DNA of 64,000 nucleotides, from assembly GCA_030428905.1 (NCBI GenBank), contig JAUIED010000001.1:186001-250000 (forward strand), given 5' to 3'. This document shows, piece after piece, positions 25,345 through 34,037 of this stretch. The notes beneath the pieces were generated by a model that saw only the letters and a list, made by a program, of their open reading frames with translations, searched no databases and had not been told where the DNA came from. This DNA is from Gammaproteobacteria bacterium. Its GTDB lineage: Bacteria; Pseudomonadota; Gammaproteobacteria; Pseudomonadales; Azotimanducaceae. The first letter of the stretch is position 1, and every line of letters begins with the position of its first letter. The position numbers and the translations under genes are program-made.

Positions 25345-26206
25345 GACGACGCGCGGACGCGGATTCGCACTGGTGTTGGCCGCCTATCTTGCCGCGCTCA
25401 TCGCTGCGGTTCTAGCGGGCAGTTATGCAGCGAGCCAGGGGGCGTCGGAGCTCGTTGCGGCAGCGGTGGGGGATGCCGTTGCCACCGTCGTCGTGTTCGG
25501 CGCAAGCGTAGCGTTCCGTAATTCGAGCTTCTACGACGCGTACTGGAGCGTTGCGCCGCCGATACTGTTCGCCTTCTGGATCATCGTTGGCAGCGGCTTC
25601 GATGTGCGCGTGGGGATGGCCTGCCTGGTGGTTCTGCTGTGGGCACTGCGGCTCACGTGGAACTGGGCGCGCGGCTGGGAAGGACTCACCCACGAGGACT
25701 GGCGCTATGAAGATCTCAAGGCCCAGACGGGAGGTGCTTACTGGCTGGTGAACTTCCTCGGCATCCACTTCTTCCCGACGGTGCTCGTCTTCATCGGCTG
25801 TGTGCCGTTGTGGGTGGTATCGCGGAGCTACGAGCCGCTGTGGTGGCTCGATGTGGCTGCATTGCTGGTGGGTCTTACGGCGGTCTGGCTGCAATGGGCC
25901 TCTGACAATGCGCTGCACAAGTTTCGCGCCGAACGCAGCAGCGCCGAAGAGGTACTGCGCACCGGGCTCTGGCGCCGCTGCCGTCATCCCAACTACCTTG
26001 GAGAGATCCTCTTCTGGACCGCACTGGCGCTCTTTGGCGTTGCTGCGGGCGGTGCCTGGTGGGTGCTCAGTGGTGCAATGCTGATGGTGCTGTTGTTCCT
26101 CGGCATCAGCATCCCGATGATCGACAAGCGCATGCTGGCAAACAAGCCAGCCTACGCTGAGTATCGGGCCACAACCCCGGCGCTCCTGCCGAGGCTCGTC
26201 GGGTGA
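25343..26206 (+). CDS. DUF1295/steroid 5-alpha-reductase-like membrane protein
   Basis: 287 residues, about seven membrane helices, with FRNSSFYDAYWSVAPP near the N-terminus and the C-terminal RHPNYLGEILFWTALALFG, which is the NADPH-binding signature shared with isoprenylcysteine methyltransferases and steroid reductases. Bacterial DUF1295 function is unknown. AAGGGA precedes ATG 25343. The next gene (GlpQ-type) starts 4 bp before its stop, so the two are translationally coupled. Confidence 0.87.
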   Translation: MTTRGRGFALVLAAYLAALIAAVLAGSYAASQGASELVAAAVGDAVATVVVFGASVAFRNSSFYDAYWSVAPPILFAFWIIVGSGFDVRVGMACLVVLLWALRLTWNWARGWEGLTHEDWRYEDLKAQTGGAYWLVNFLGIHFFPTVLVFIGCVPLWVVSRSYEPLWWLDVAALLVGLTAVWLQWASDNALHKFRAERSSAEEVLRTGLWRRCRHPNYLGEILFWTALALFGVAAGGAWWVLSGAMLMVLLFLGISIPMIDKRMLANKPAYAEYRATTPALLPRLVG

Positions 26207-27123
26207 AGCGAATCTGCTATCTGTTCCTGCTGCTCGCTGCTGCTCCCAGCGTCGCCGGCGAGATGCTGGTGATTGCCCATCGCGGCGCAAGCGGCGAGTT
26301 GCCGGAACACACCATCGCAGCCTACACGCGCGCGATTGAGCAGGGGGCAGACTACATCGAGCCGGATCTGGTGGCGACGCGGGACGGCCACCTCATTGCC
26401 CGGCACGAACACCTGCTAGCCATGCAAGGCGGCGAGGCCACGACGAACGTGGCAGAGGTGTTTCCGGAGCGAGTTCGCGATGGTGCGCTGTATGGGCAGG
26501 CGGTTCGAGGTTGGTTTGTGGAGGACTTCACCCTCGCCGAAATCGGTCGCCTGCGTGCTCGGGAGCGCATGCCGGAGGTGCGGCCGGCGAGTGCTGCACA
26601 CGACGACCGCTTTTCCATCCCGACGTTTCAGGAGGTGGCCGCCCTGGCAAAGCGGGCAGGCGTCGGCCTCTACCCGGAACTCAAGCAGCCTGAACATTTC
26701 GCTGCACTCGGCATCGATGTGGTGGCACGTTTCCAGGAAGAGCTGCAGCGCGCCGAGCTGGACCCGCACGGTGCGCTGTTCGTTCAGTCGTTTCATCCGC
26801 CCACCCTTCGGCGCCTTCGCGAGGCGCTGGGGCCGCGCGTCAAGCTCGTTCATCTGGACCGCGAGGCGCCCGACCTTGCAGATGTGTCGACCTACGCCAA
26901 CGGTGTGGGTGTGCCGATGACGGTAGCCATGGAGCCTGCGTTCATCATGTCGGCGCACATCTACGGCCTCGCGGTGCATCCCTACACCTTGCGCGCCGAG
27001 GCGCGATTTCTGCCGGATGGGATCACGTTCGAGCAGGCGCTTGATGCGCTGCGCGCGGCCGGTGCAGATGGGGTATTCACAGACTTTCCAGGGCGTGCAC
27101 GTCGGCATCTCGGCGGCGGCTGA
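26203..27123 (+). CDS. glpQ: Glycerophosphodiester phosphodiesterase, periplasmic
   Basis: 306 residues with signal peptide (RICYLFLLLAAAPSVAG) and the GDPD TIM-barrel pattern: IAHRGASGELPEHT, IEPDLVATRDGHLIARHE, LYPELKQPEHF, FVQSFHP and C-terminal GADGVFTDFP. The His pair and Glu/Asp metal ligands are present. It hydrolyses deacylated phospholipids to glycerol-3-phosphate and an alcohol. GTG 26203 overlaps the upstream stop. A separate glycerol ABC transporter lies at 33-38.8 kb, whose permease would also be called glpQ under another naming scheme. Confidence 0.92.
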   Translation: MKRICYLFLLLAAAPSVAGEMLVIAHRGASGELPEHTIAAYTRAIEQGADYIEPDLVATRDGHLIARHEHLLAMQGGEATTNVAEVFPERVRDGALYGQAVRGWFVEDFTLAEIGRLRARERMPEVRPASAAHDDRFSIPTFQEVAALAKRAGVGLYPELKQPEHFAALGIDVVARFQEELQRAELDPHGALFVQSFHPPTLRRLREALGPRVKLVHLDREAPDLADVSTYANGVGVPMTVAMEPAFIMSAHIYGLAVHPYTLRAEARFLPDGITFEQALDALRAAGADGVFTDFPGRARRHLGGG

Positions 27124-27130
27124 CGGAGGG

Positions 27131-27535
27131 TTATTCGATACCAGGCTTGCGGCGGGTCCTCTTGATCTGGCCGTCGCGCTTCTTGCTGTCCAGTCGTGCT
27201 GCCTTCGCGGCACGTGACGGTTTCGTGGGGATGCGCTTTTTCGGTACCTTGCGAGCCTGCTCGATGAGCGCTGCCAGGCGCTCCAGCGCCAGCTCGCGGT
27301 TGCGCGACTGCGTGCGCGCGGTATCGCAGAAGATGACGATGTCGCCCTCCCGCGTGGCGCGCCCACCGGCAATTCTGCGCAGGCGCGCGACGACGCGGGC
27401 ACTCTCGCCAAGGTGCTCCGGTTGCACGCGAAGCTGCACGGCGGTGGCCACTTTGTTGACGTTTTGCCCGCCCGGCCCGCGAGAGCGGACGAACTGCCAG
27501 GACAGCGCCGCTTCGGGTATCTGGCTTATGTCCAT
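27131..27535 (-). CDS. arfB: Alternative ribosome-rescue factor ArfB (class I release factor-like)
   Basis: 134 residues with the release-factor catalytic motif GGQ in RSRGPGGQNVNK and a basic C-terminal tail (KKRIPTKPSRAAKAARLDSKK) that in ArfB enters the empty mRNA channel. It lacks the codon-recognition domain of RF1/RF2. It hydrolyses peptidyl-tRNA on stalled ribosomes. ATG 27535 begins the conserved MDISQIPE; an upstream start at 27580 would add 15 unrelated residues. It is divergent from the gluzincin-like gene with 36 bp between starts. Confidence 0.93.
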   Translation of the reverse strand: MDISQIPEAALSWQFVRSRGPGGQNVNKVATAVQLRVQPEHLGESARVVARLRRIAGGRATREGDIVIFCDTARTQSRNRELALERLAALIEQARKVPKKRIPTKPSRAAKAARLDSKKRDGQIKRTRRKPGIE

Positions 27536-27571
27536 CGGGTGTCTTCTCCAATCTGTGCGCATAATAGCGGC

Positions 27572-28720
27572 ATGAAGCACTATTGGTTGGTTCTGCTGCT
27601 GGGCGTCCTGGTGACGCCGGCATGCGCAAGCGAGGCGTCATCGCGGCGCTTTGACGTAACACACGAGGCGCACTTCGATGCCGCGACGCGCACGGTGCAG
27701 GCGCGTATCGTCCTGTCGAAAGGCGCGGACCTTGTTTATGGGTTCGATTTCAACGCGCCAGAGCCCCGCTTCAGCGCCTTTGAGGGCGACGGGTCGGTGG
27801 TGCGCGACGGCAAACGTGTGCTGTGGCAACCGCCGAAGGACGGCGGCACCCTGCGGTACCTGGTGCAGGTAGACCACAAGCGCGGCGAACGGTTCGATGC
27901 GGTGTTCAAGGAGCGCTGGGCGTTGTTGCGGGTGGGTGATCTGTTCCCCGCGGCCAGGGTGCGTCTGGAGTCCGGTGCGCGATCCCGCTCGACGCTCAAG
28001 CTATCGGGTCCGGATGGCTGGTCTTTCGTTACGCGTTATGGTGACGAGAAAATCACAGGCGCCCGCCGGTATGTACGGCCCACCGGCTGGATGCTGGCAG
28101 GAGAGCTCGGTGTGCGGCGCGAAGAGATTGGCGGGCGCCAGGTGGTGGTTGCGGCACCACGAGGCCAGGGTGTACGTCGCCTCGATATGCTCACTTTTCT
28201 GCGCTTTACCTTACCGTCGCTCGAAGAACAGGTCGCTCACCTGCCCCAGCGGCTGCTCATTGTGGCCGCCAAGGATGGACTGTGGCGTGGGGCGCTTTCC
28301 GGCCCAGGGTCGTTGTATGTACATGCCGACCGACCGCTGGTGAGCGAGAACGGCACCAGCACGTTGTTGCATGAGCTGGTGCACGTGGGGGGTGGCTTCA
28401 GTGGCGACGACTGGCTGTTGGAGGGGCTCGCTGAGTACCTTTCGCTGCGCGCGCTCAAAGATAGTGGCGGCCTTAGCGAGGCCCGTTTTCAAGGTGCGCT
28501 CGAACATCTCGGTGCCTGGGCTGAACGCGAAGGTGGCCGGCTGACCAACCCGTCTACCGGCGCCAACACGGCATGCGCTGTCGTGGTGCTGGCGGAGATC
28601 GACCGGCGCCTGCCGGGCGGGCTTACCAGTTGGCCCGCCATGCAATCCGGCGAGGTGCGTGAAGCATCACTGCGGCAGTTTCTGAAGCGGTCGGACACCG
28701 CCTTTCCGGAGTGTGGTTAA
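27572..28720 (+). CDS. Secreted gluzincin-like protein (M1/M61 peptidase relative)
   Basis: 382 residues with signal peptide (KHYWLVLLLGVLVTPACA). A zinc-peptidase motif HELVH is followed 19 residues on by the expected Glu in LLEGLAEYLSL, as in M1/M61 gluzincins. The N-terminal half looks like a beta-rich domain similar to that of M61 glycyl aminopeptidases. I do not recognise a closer family. ATG 27572 starts the signal peptide; the frame upstream runs antisense through arfB. It ends 4 bp into the convergent oxidoreductase gene. Confidence 0.75.
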   Translation: MKHYWLVLLLGVLVTPACASEASSRRFDVTHEAHFDAATRTVQARIVLSKGADLVYGFDFNAPEPRFSAFEGDGSVVRDGKRVLWQPPKDGGTLRYLVQVDHKRGERFDAVFKERWALLRVGDLFPAARVRLESGARSRSTLKLSGPDGWSFVTRYGDEKITGARRYVRPTGWMLAGELGVRREEIGGRQVVVAAPRGQGVRRLDMLTFLRFTLPSLEEQVAHLPQRLLIVAAKDGLWRGALSGPGSLYVHADRPLVSENGTSTLLHELVHVGGGFSGDDWLLEGLAEYLSLRALKDSGGLSEARFQGALEHLGAWAEREGGRLTNPSTGANTACAVVVLAEIDRRLPGGLTSWPAMQSGEVREASLRQFLKRSDTAFPECG

Positions 28721-29679
28721 GACACTAGCACCGCTTTGCCGATCACCTCGCGATTGATGATCAGGCGTAGCGCTTCCACCGTCTGCTCCAGCGGCAGGCT
28801 GTGCGACACGTACGGGCGAATGCGGCCCTGTGCGAGCCAGTCGACCAGCACACGGTTGTTGCGGGCTGCCCACTTCGGGTCGTGCCGCATGAGCGCTCCC
28901 ACCGTGTAGCCGATGACCTCGGCGTCTTTGATGAGCAGGTGATTGGTCTTCGCCAGGCCCGGCTTGCCGCCGGCAAAACCGACGATGAGGATCCTGCCGA
29001 ACGGTGCAATGCAGCGCATGGACTCATCGAACACCGCATCACCGACCGGGTCGTAGATCACATCAGCGCCGCGTCCATCGGTTAGCGCCTTGACCTCGTC
29101 GCGGAATCCCTCGGAGTAGTTGATGCAGTGATCCGCGCCCATGGCTTTTACGACCTCGAGCTTTTCGTCAGTGCTGGCGGTGGCGATGACGCGTGCGCCC
29201 ATGAGCTTGCCCACATCGACAGCGGCAAGGCCCACGCCACCAGCGGCGCCGTGCACCAGCAAAGTTTCGCCGGGCTGCAAACGGCCGCGCTGCAGACCGT
29301 AGTAGGCCGTGTGATAGTTGGCGCGGAACGAAGCAGCCGCCACCAGGTCGGTTCCCTCCGGTAGCGGTGTCACGCGGTCTGCATCCACGAGCACTTCCTC
29401 GACGCATCCACCGGGAGTGAGGACCGCCTGACCGACCTGCAGGCCGGCAACGCCTGGACCTACCTCGGCGATGATGCCGGCACCCTCGCCGCCGACCACG
29501 AATGGCAGCTCCGGCTTCACCTGATATTGCCCCCGAGCCATCAACACGTCTGTGAACGCAACGCCGCGAGCCTTGATCTGCACCCGCACCTCGCCGCCGC
29601 CCGGCGGGCCGGGTGGATCAACCTCGCGCACCACGAGATCGTCGATATCGCTCAGCTGCTCGCAGTACACTGCCTTCAT
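28717..29679 (-). CDS. Zinc-type alcohol dehydrogenase-like / NADPH:quinone oxidoreductase
   Basis: 320 residues of the MDR superfamily: GroES-like N-terminal part (KARGVAFTDVLMARGQY), nucleotide fold HGAAGGVGLAAVDVGKLMGA, and GGRGADVIYDPVG-type segment (DGRGADVIYDPVGD). The catalytic zinc ligands are lacking, as in quinone oxidoreductases (zeta-crystallin type). It probably reduces quinones or enones with NADPH. ATG 29679 follows GAGGGAC and begins the conserved MKAVYCEQ. Confidence 0.9.
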   Translation of the reverse strand: MKAVYCEQLSDIDDLVVREVDPPGPPGGGEVRVQIKARGVAFTDVLMARGQYQVKPELPFVVGGEGAGIIAEVGPGVAGLQVGQAVLTPGGCVEEVLVDADRVTPLPEGTDLVAAASFRANYHTAYYGLQRGRLQPGETLLVHGAAGGVGLAAVDVGKLMGARVIATASTDEKLEVVKAMGADHCINYSEGFRDEVKALTDGRGADVIYDPVGDAVFDESMRCIAPFGRILIVGFAGGKPGLAKTNHLLIKDAEVIGYTVGALMRHDPKWAARNNRVLVDWLAQGRIRPYVSHSLPLEQTVEALRLIINREVIGKAVLVS

Positions 29680-29805
29680 CGTTGTCCCTCGCTGAATGGT
29701 TGATGCATTGTGCCATCGACCGCGGCAGGTTGTTGCGGGCGGCATCGGAACCATTTGAGTACTGTAGTGTCCGACCTGCTTTCGTAGCTGACCCGGGGGG
29801 AGTCA

Positions 29806-31290
29806 ATGACCAGCGAATTCGCTGCCACTGTGTTCAACATCGCTGCCATCGCTTTTGTCTGTGCGTTAGGTCTTGGCCTGGTGCTTGTGGTGGTGCTCTA
29901 TGTTATCGATGTGCTGCAGACCAAGCATGCGGTGCGCCGCAACTACCCGGTTGTCGGCCGTTTTCGCTACCTGTTCGAGCATCTCGGCGAGTTTTTCCGC
30001 CAATACTTCTTTGCCATGGATCGCGAAGAGTTGCCGTTCAACCGGGCAGAGCGTTCTTGGGTGTACCGGGCGGCTAAGGGGGTGGACACCACGGTTGCCT
30101 TCGGGTCGACCCTGGATCTGCGCCCCGCGGGTAGCGTGTTCTTCGTCAACTGCCCCTACCCGACCCTCGAAAAAGATCATCAGCCGCCGCAGCCGATCAC
30201 CCTCGGCCCGGGCACGCGCCACCCCTACACCACGACGTCCGTTTTCAACATCTCAGCCATGAGCTTCGGCGCCATCTCGAAACCCGCGGTGCAGGCGTTG
30301 TCGCACGGGGCGAAGAAGGCTGGCGTTTGGATGAACACCGGTGAAGGTGGGCTGAGCCCTTACCATCTAGAGGGCGGCTGCGACATCGTCTTTCAGATCG
30401 GCACCGCGAAGTACGGTGTGCGTCACGCGGACGGCACGCTCTCTGAGGAACGGCTGAAGTCGGTGGCGGCGCACGACCAGGTGAAGATGTTCGAGATCAA
30501 ACTCAGCCAGGGCGCCAAACCGGGCAAGGGCGGCATATTGCCGGGGGAAAAGGTGACTGAAGAGATTGCCCGCATCCGTTTCATCGAGCCGGGGCAGGAT
30601 TCCATCAGCCCGAACCGGCATCCGGAAGTGGATTCTGCAGACGATCTGCTGGACATGATCAACCATGTGCGCGAGGTGACAGGCAAGCCCACGGGTTTCA
30701 AGGCGGTCATCGGCGCCTACGGTTGGCTGGATGAGTTGTGCCAAGCCATCCACCGGCGCGGTATCGACAGCGCGCCGGATTTCATCACCATAGACAGCGG
30801 TGACGGTGGTACCGGTGCCGCGCCGCAGAGCCTCATCGACTATATGGGCTTGCCCATCAAGGAAAGCTTGCCGCTGGTAGTGGACATTCTGGTGCGGCAG
30901 GGCCTGCGCGAGCGCATCCGGGTGATCGCCAGCGGCAAGATGATCAATGCCGGGCCGGTTGCCTGGGCGCTGTGCGCGGGTGCTGACTTCGTGGTGAGCG
31001 CGCGCGGCTTCATGTTCGCGCTCGGCTGCATCCAGGCGCTGCAGTGCAACAAGAATACCTGCCCGACTGGCATCACCACCCACGATGCGGATCGGCAGAA
31101 GGGCCTGGTGGTGGAAGATAAGACCGAACGGGTGTATCGCTATGCAACAAGCATGCACAAGGAGGTTGGCATCATCGCCCACTCCTGCGGCGTGCCTGAG
31201 CCGCGCCGATTGAAGCGCTTCCACTGCCGCGTGGTGCAGGCGAATGGGTTATCCGTGCCTTTGGATGAGCTCTATCCGGCTAGCGGTTGA
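29806..31290 (+). CDS. FMN-binding glutamate synthase-like protein, membrane-anchored
   Basis: 494 residues: an N-terminal membrane helix (IAAIAFVCALGLGLVLVVVLYV), then the GltB-type FMN/Fe-S synthase domain (FNISAMSFGAISKPAV, GKGGILPGEKV, ITIDSGDGGTGAAP) and the Cys cluster CNKNTCPTG that holds the iron-sulfur cluster. There is no amidotransferase domain or GltD partner here, so it may not make glutamate; such single-subunit relatives have uncertain function. A GGGGGGAG ribosome site precedes ATG. It overlaps the convergent serine hydrolase gene by 19 bp. Confidence 0.9.
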   Translation: MTSEFAATVFNIAAIAFVCALGLGLVLVVVLYVIDVLQTKHAVRRNYPVVGRFRYLFEHLGEFFRQYFFAMDREELPFNRAERSWVYRAAKGVDTTVAFGSTLDLRPAGSVFFVNCPYPTLEKDHQPPQPITLGPGTRHPYTTTSVFNISAMSFGAISKPAVQALSHGAKKAGVWMNTGEGGLSPYHLEGGCDIVFQIGTAKYGVRHADGTLSEERLKSVAAHDQVKMFEIKLSQGAKPGKGGILPGEKVTEEIARIRFIEPGQDSISPNRHPEVDSADDLLDMINHVREVTGKPTGFKAVIGAYGWLDELCQAIHRRGIDSAPDFITIDSGDGGTGAAPQSLIDYMGLPIKESLPLVVDILVRQGLRERIRVIASGKMINAGPVAWALCAGADFVVSARGFMFALGCIQALQCNKNTCPTGITTHDADRQKGLVVEDKTERVYRYATSMHKEVGIIAHSCGVPEPRRLKRFHCRVVQANGLSVPLDELYPASG

Positions 31291-32636
31291 GCGGGGTACT
31301 CTGCCAGCGCTGCCTGCATGAGCGCTTCGATTCCAGAATCGGCAAAGTAGCTCGTCGCACCCAGGCGCACCACTAACAGCCCACGGCTGGGCACGATTAA
31401 CAGGCGGTTGTATTGCAGGCCGGAAGCGTAGAACGTATCTGCCGGCCAGGATGCTTCCGCGCGGTCTGCCTCAGCCGGCCGCGCCAGCCAGAAACCGGCG
31501 CCGTAGGCACGGCCGGTGGATGATGGTGTGTGCGTCGTCACGTAATCCACCCACTCGGGGCTGAATATCTGCACGCCGTTCCAGGCGCCTCGCTGCAGGT
31601 AGAGCTGGCCGAGCTTTGCCCAGTCGCGGGCGCTGGCCATCACGAAGGATGAGCCGATGAAGGTGCCGGCCTCATCCGGTTCCAGCACCGTGTCGTGCAT
31701 ACCGAGGGGGTCGAACAATCGCTCATGTATGAAGCGGTAGGTGGCTTGCGGCCCGCCCAGGCGCTCCATGATGACACCAGCGGCGAGTACGGTGCTGCCG
31801 CTGGTGTAGGCGAACTCGCTGCCGGGTGCTGCGGTGAGACCGCGGGAAGCGGCATACGCGGCGGCGTCGCCGGCCTTGAACAGCATGTGGGAGTTGGCGT
31901 CGGCACCGGTCTTCGTTTCAGCGATGTCGATACCGCTGGTCATGCGTAAAAGATCGTCGAAGCGGATGTGCGTCCGGTCGTCTTCTTCCCACGGCCGGAA
32001 AAGCGCTACTTCGTCGGTGCTGAGCAAGCCCTCGTGCACCATCATGCCGGCGATGGTTGCGGTGAGGCTTTTTGCCATGGACCAGCCGGGTAGCGGCGTG
32101 TGCGCGCCAACTCCGGGTGCGTATGCCTCGGCGACCACATTGCCATTGTGCGCCACCAGCACGGCTTGTGTGTAAGGTGCTTGCAACGCCGTGTCCAGTG
32201 CCCGTTGGAGCGTTTCGGAGGCCGCTGCGAGAGCTGGTAACGGCTGCTGCTCCTTTGCCAGAGCTGGCAGCTTCTGCGCCAGCGCTGCCTCTGATTGATG
32301 GATGAGCTGCACACAGCCGTAACCTGGATGGGCGGCAGCGCGGGCTTCGGCGAACCCCAGTGCGCTGGCACGGACTTCCTTGCGCGCTGGATCCACCGAC
32401 CAGCGAAGGAACGGCGGCAGCGGGCCGATCACTGGGTTGATGTACTGCTCCACGGCCTGCCTGGCCGGCATTCCGCTGACGAACACCAAAGAGCAGAGCT
32501 GTTTGGCCGCCAGACCGGTGCCTGCAGGTGCGGCCACTGCGGCGAAGTAGCCTGCGCCGACAACGACGGCGACAGCTAATGCGCCGAGTAGGGTCCGCCA
32601 TATCTTGCGGTCAGACGCTTTGGGAATATCACTCAT
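31272..32636 (-). CDS. Beta-lactamase-fold serine hydrolase (6-aminohexanoate-dimer hydrolase-like)
   Basis: 454 residues with an N-terminal membrane anchor or signal (LLGALAVAVVVGAGYFAAVA). The class C penicillin-binding fold is shown by SxxK in WSMAKSLT, the second motif YTSGST in place of Tyr-x-Asn, and GAGFWL near the third. The YxSG form is typical of NylB-type amidases and esterases rather than true beta-lactamases. Substrate unknown. The much longer open frame on this strand runs antisense to MAPEG and glpS and is not used. Confidence 0.85.
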   Translation of the reverse strand: MSDIPKASDRKIWRTLLGALAVAVVVGAGYFAAVAAPAGTGLAAKQLCSLVFVSGMPARQAVEQYINPVIGPLPPFLRWSVDPARKEVRASALGFAEARAAAHPGYGCVQLIHQSEAALAQKLPALAKEQQPLPALAAASETLQRALDTALQAPYTQAVLVAHNGNVVAEAYAPGVGAHTPLPGWSMAKSLTATIAGMMVHEGLLSTDEVALFRPWEEDDRTHIRFDDLLRMTSGIDIAETKTGADANSHMLFKAGDAAAYAASRGLTAAPGSEFAYTSGSTVLAAGVIMERLGGPQATYRFIHERLFDPLGMHDTVLEPDEAGTFIGSSFVMASARDWAKLGQLYLQRGAWNGVQIFSPEWVDYVTTHTPSSTGRAYGAGFWLARPAEADRAEASWPADTFYASGLQYNRLLIVPSRGLLVVRLGATSYFADSGIEALMQAALAEYPAQPLAG

Positions 32637-32687
32637 CGGTGCGATGATGCGGTAAAACGGGCAAAACCAAAATACGGGGAGCAGGGC

Positions 32688-33083
32688 ATGACAACCATTC
32701 TGGCGTGTTGGGCCGTGGGCATTGCATTGCCATACATCTGGGCCGGGGCCAGTGTGCCGTTTCGCAACAAACAGTTCGGCGCGGTGGACATACAGCAACC
32801 GCGCGTGCAGGGCGAACAGCTCAGCGATGCAGGTGCCCGAGCGGTAGGTGCTCAAGCCAATGCCTGGGAGGCGCTCATTGTCTTCACTGCTGCCAACTCG
32901 GCGGCAATCTGGGCGGGTGTCGACCCAAGCGGCACGTGGTCGACACTGGCCTTGGTTTGGGCAGCAGCGCGGGTCCTGCATGGCGTGTTCTATATCGCCG
33001 GCGTGGCGGTTGGGCGCGTTGCTGCTTTTGTTGCGGGGCTTGCCATGAGCATCTGGATACTGGTGCTGGCCTTCAGCGTCTGA
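32688..33083 (+). CDS. MAPEG family membrane protein
   Basis: 131 residues with four membrane helices and the MAPEG features RVQGEQLSDAGARAVGAQANAWE and VWAAARVLHGVFYI. MAPEG proteins (eicosanoid/glutathione metabolism) include glutathione transferases of membrane lipids; bacterial roles are unclear. GGGGAGCAGGGC precedes ATG. Its stop shares one base with the ATG of glpS (TGATG), so it is the first gene of the glycerol transporter operon. Confidence 0.87.
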   Translation: MTTILACWAVGIALPYIWAGASVPFRNKQFGAVDIQQPRVQGEQLSDAGARAVGAQANAWEALIVFTAANSAAIWAGVDPSGTWSTLALVWAAARVLHGVFYIAGVAVGRVAAFVAGLAMSIWILVLAFSV

Positions 33084-34036
33084 TGTTGCAGCTCGAGGGG
33101 CTGGTGCTCGGCACGGGCGCCAAGCCGTTTGACCTTCAGTGTCCACCAGCCTCCCTGACGGTGGTGCTTGGTCGAAACCTGTCCGGTAAGTCGGCGCTGT
33201 GTCGCGTGATCGCCGGGCTCGATTCGCCCGCGGCTGGAAGGGTGCTCGTCGATGGGCTGGATCAGGCGGAAGTGCCATTGCGGCAGCGGCCGGTGGCGAT
33301 GGTGTACCAGGCTTTCGTCAACTATCCGCATTGGACGGTGGCGCAGAACATTGCCTCTCCGCTGCGTGCTCGAGGCACCGATCAGCAGACGATGCGCCGC
33401 CATGTGGAAGCGATTGCCGAGAGCGTCGGCCTGCAGCCGTTTCTGGGTCGACTGCCGGAGCAGCTCAGCGGCGGTCAGCAGCAGCGTCTGGCCATCGCCC
33501 GGGCGCTCGCCAAGGATGCGCGTGTGCTGGTGATGGATGAGCCTTTCGTGAATCTCGACTACAAGCTGCGCGAGACGTTGCGGGAGGAGCTCGTTGAACT
33601 GGTGCGCGCCCGAAACATCTGTGTCGTTTACACCACATCCGATCCCGCAGAAGCGCTGGCGCTCGGCGATCAGCTCGTACTGGTGGCCGCTCAGGGCCCG
33701 CTGCAGGCGGGCGACCCCATGCATCTGTACCGCGCGCCGGCAAGCATTGCGGCGGCCGACCTGTTGAGCGAGCCCGGAATCAACCGTCTGGAGGATGCGG
33801 GCGTTGTGTATGCCGTGCGTCCCGAGCACGTCGACCTGGAGGCCCCGGATGCCGAAAACCGGGCGCTGACGATGACTGTGCAGGACACGCAGACCAACGG
33901 TTCGCAGACCTACGTGTACGGGGTTGTGCAAGGCCAGGAATGGGTGGCGCGGCTCGAAGGTCTTCGACAACTGCAGGCAGGTGAGCATCGTACGCTGTAT
34001 GTTCGCGACGCAGACCTGCTGGCGCTCCCGGGCTGA
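33083..34036 (+). CDS. glpS: Glycerol ABC transporter ATP-binding protein GlpS
   Basis: 317 residues: Walker A GRNLSGKSA, Q-loop VYQAFVNYP, canonical signature LSGGQQQR, Walker B VLVMDEPF, D-loop NLD, then a regulatory C-terminal beta domain with VRPEHV. The usual H-loop His is replaced: YTTSDPAEA has Ser where most ABC ATPases have THD. Together with glpT, two permeases, a DUF2160 protein and a binding protein it matches the GlpSTPQUV glycerol importer described in Rhizobium. The pair GlpS/GlpT would form the cytoplasmic heterodimer. Confidence 0.9.
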   Translation: MLQLEGLVLGTGAKPFDLQCPPASLTVVLGRNLSGKSALCRVIAGLDSPAAGRVLVDGLDQAEVPLRQRPVAMVYQAFVNYPHWTVAQNIASPLRARGTDQQTMRRHVEAIAESVGLQPFLGRLPEQLSGGQQQRLAIARALAKDARVLVMDEPFVNLDYKLRETLREELVELVRARNICVVYTTSDPAEALALGDQLVLVAAQGPLQAGDPMHLYRAPASIAAADLLSEPGINRLEDAGVVYAVRPEHVDLEAPDAENRALTMTVQDTQTNGSQTYVYGVVQGQEWVARLEGLRQLQAGEHRTLYVRDADLLALPG

Positions 34037-34037
34037 T

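Noticed and set aside
31272-33278. A 668-codon open frame on the minus strand
   Set aside because: The part beyond 32636 runs antisense to MAPEG and glpS and has no family features; the serine hydrolase starts at 32636.
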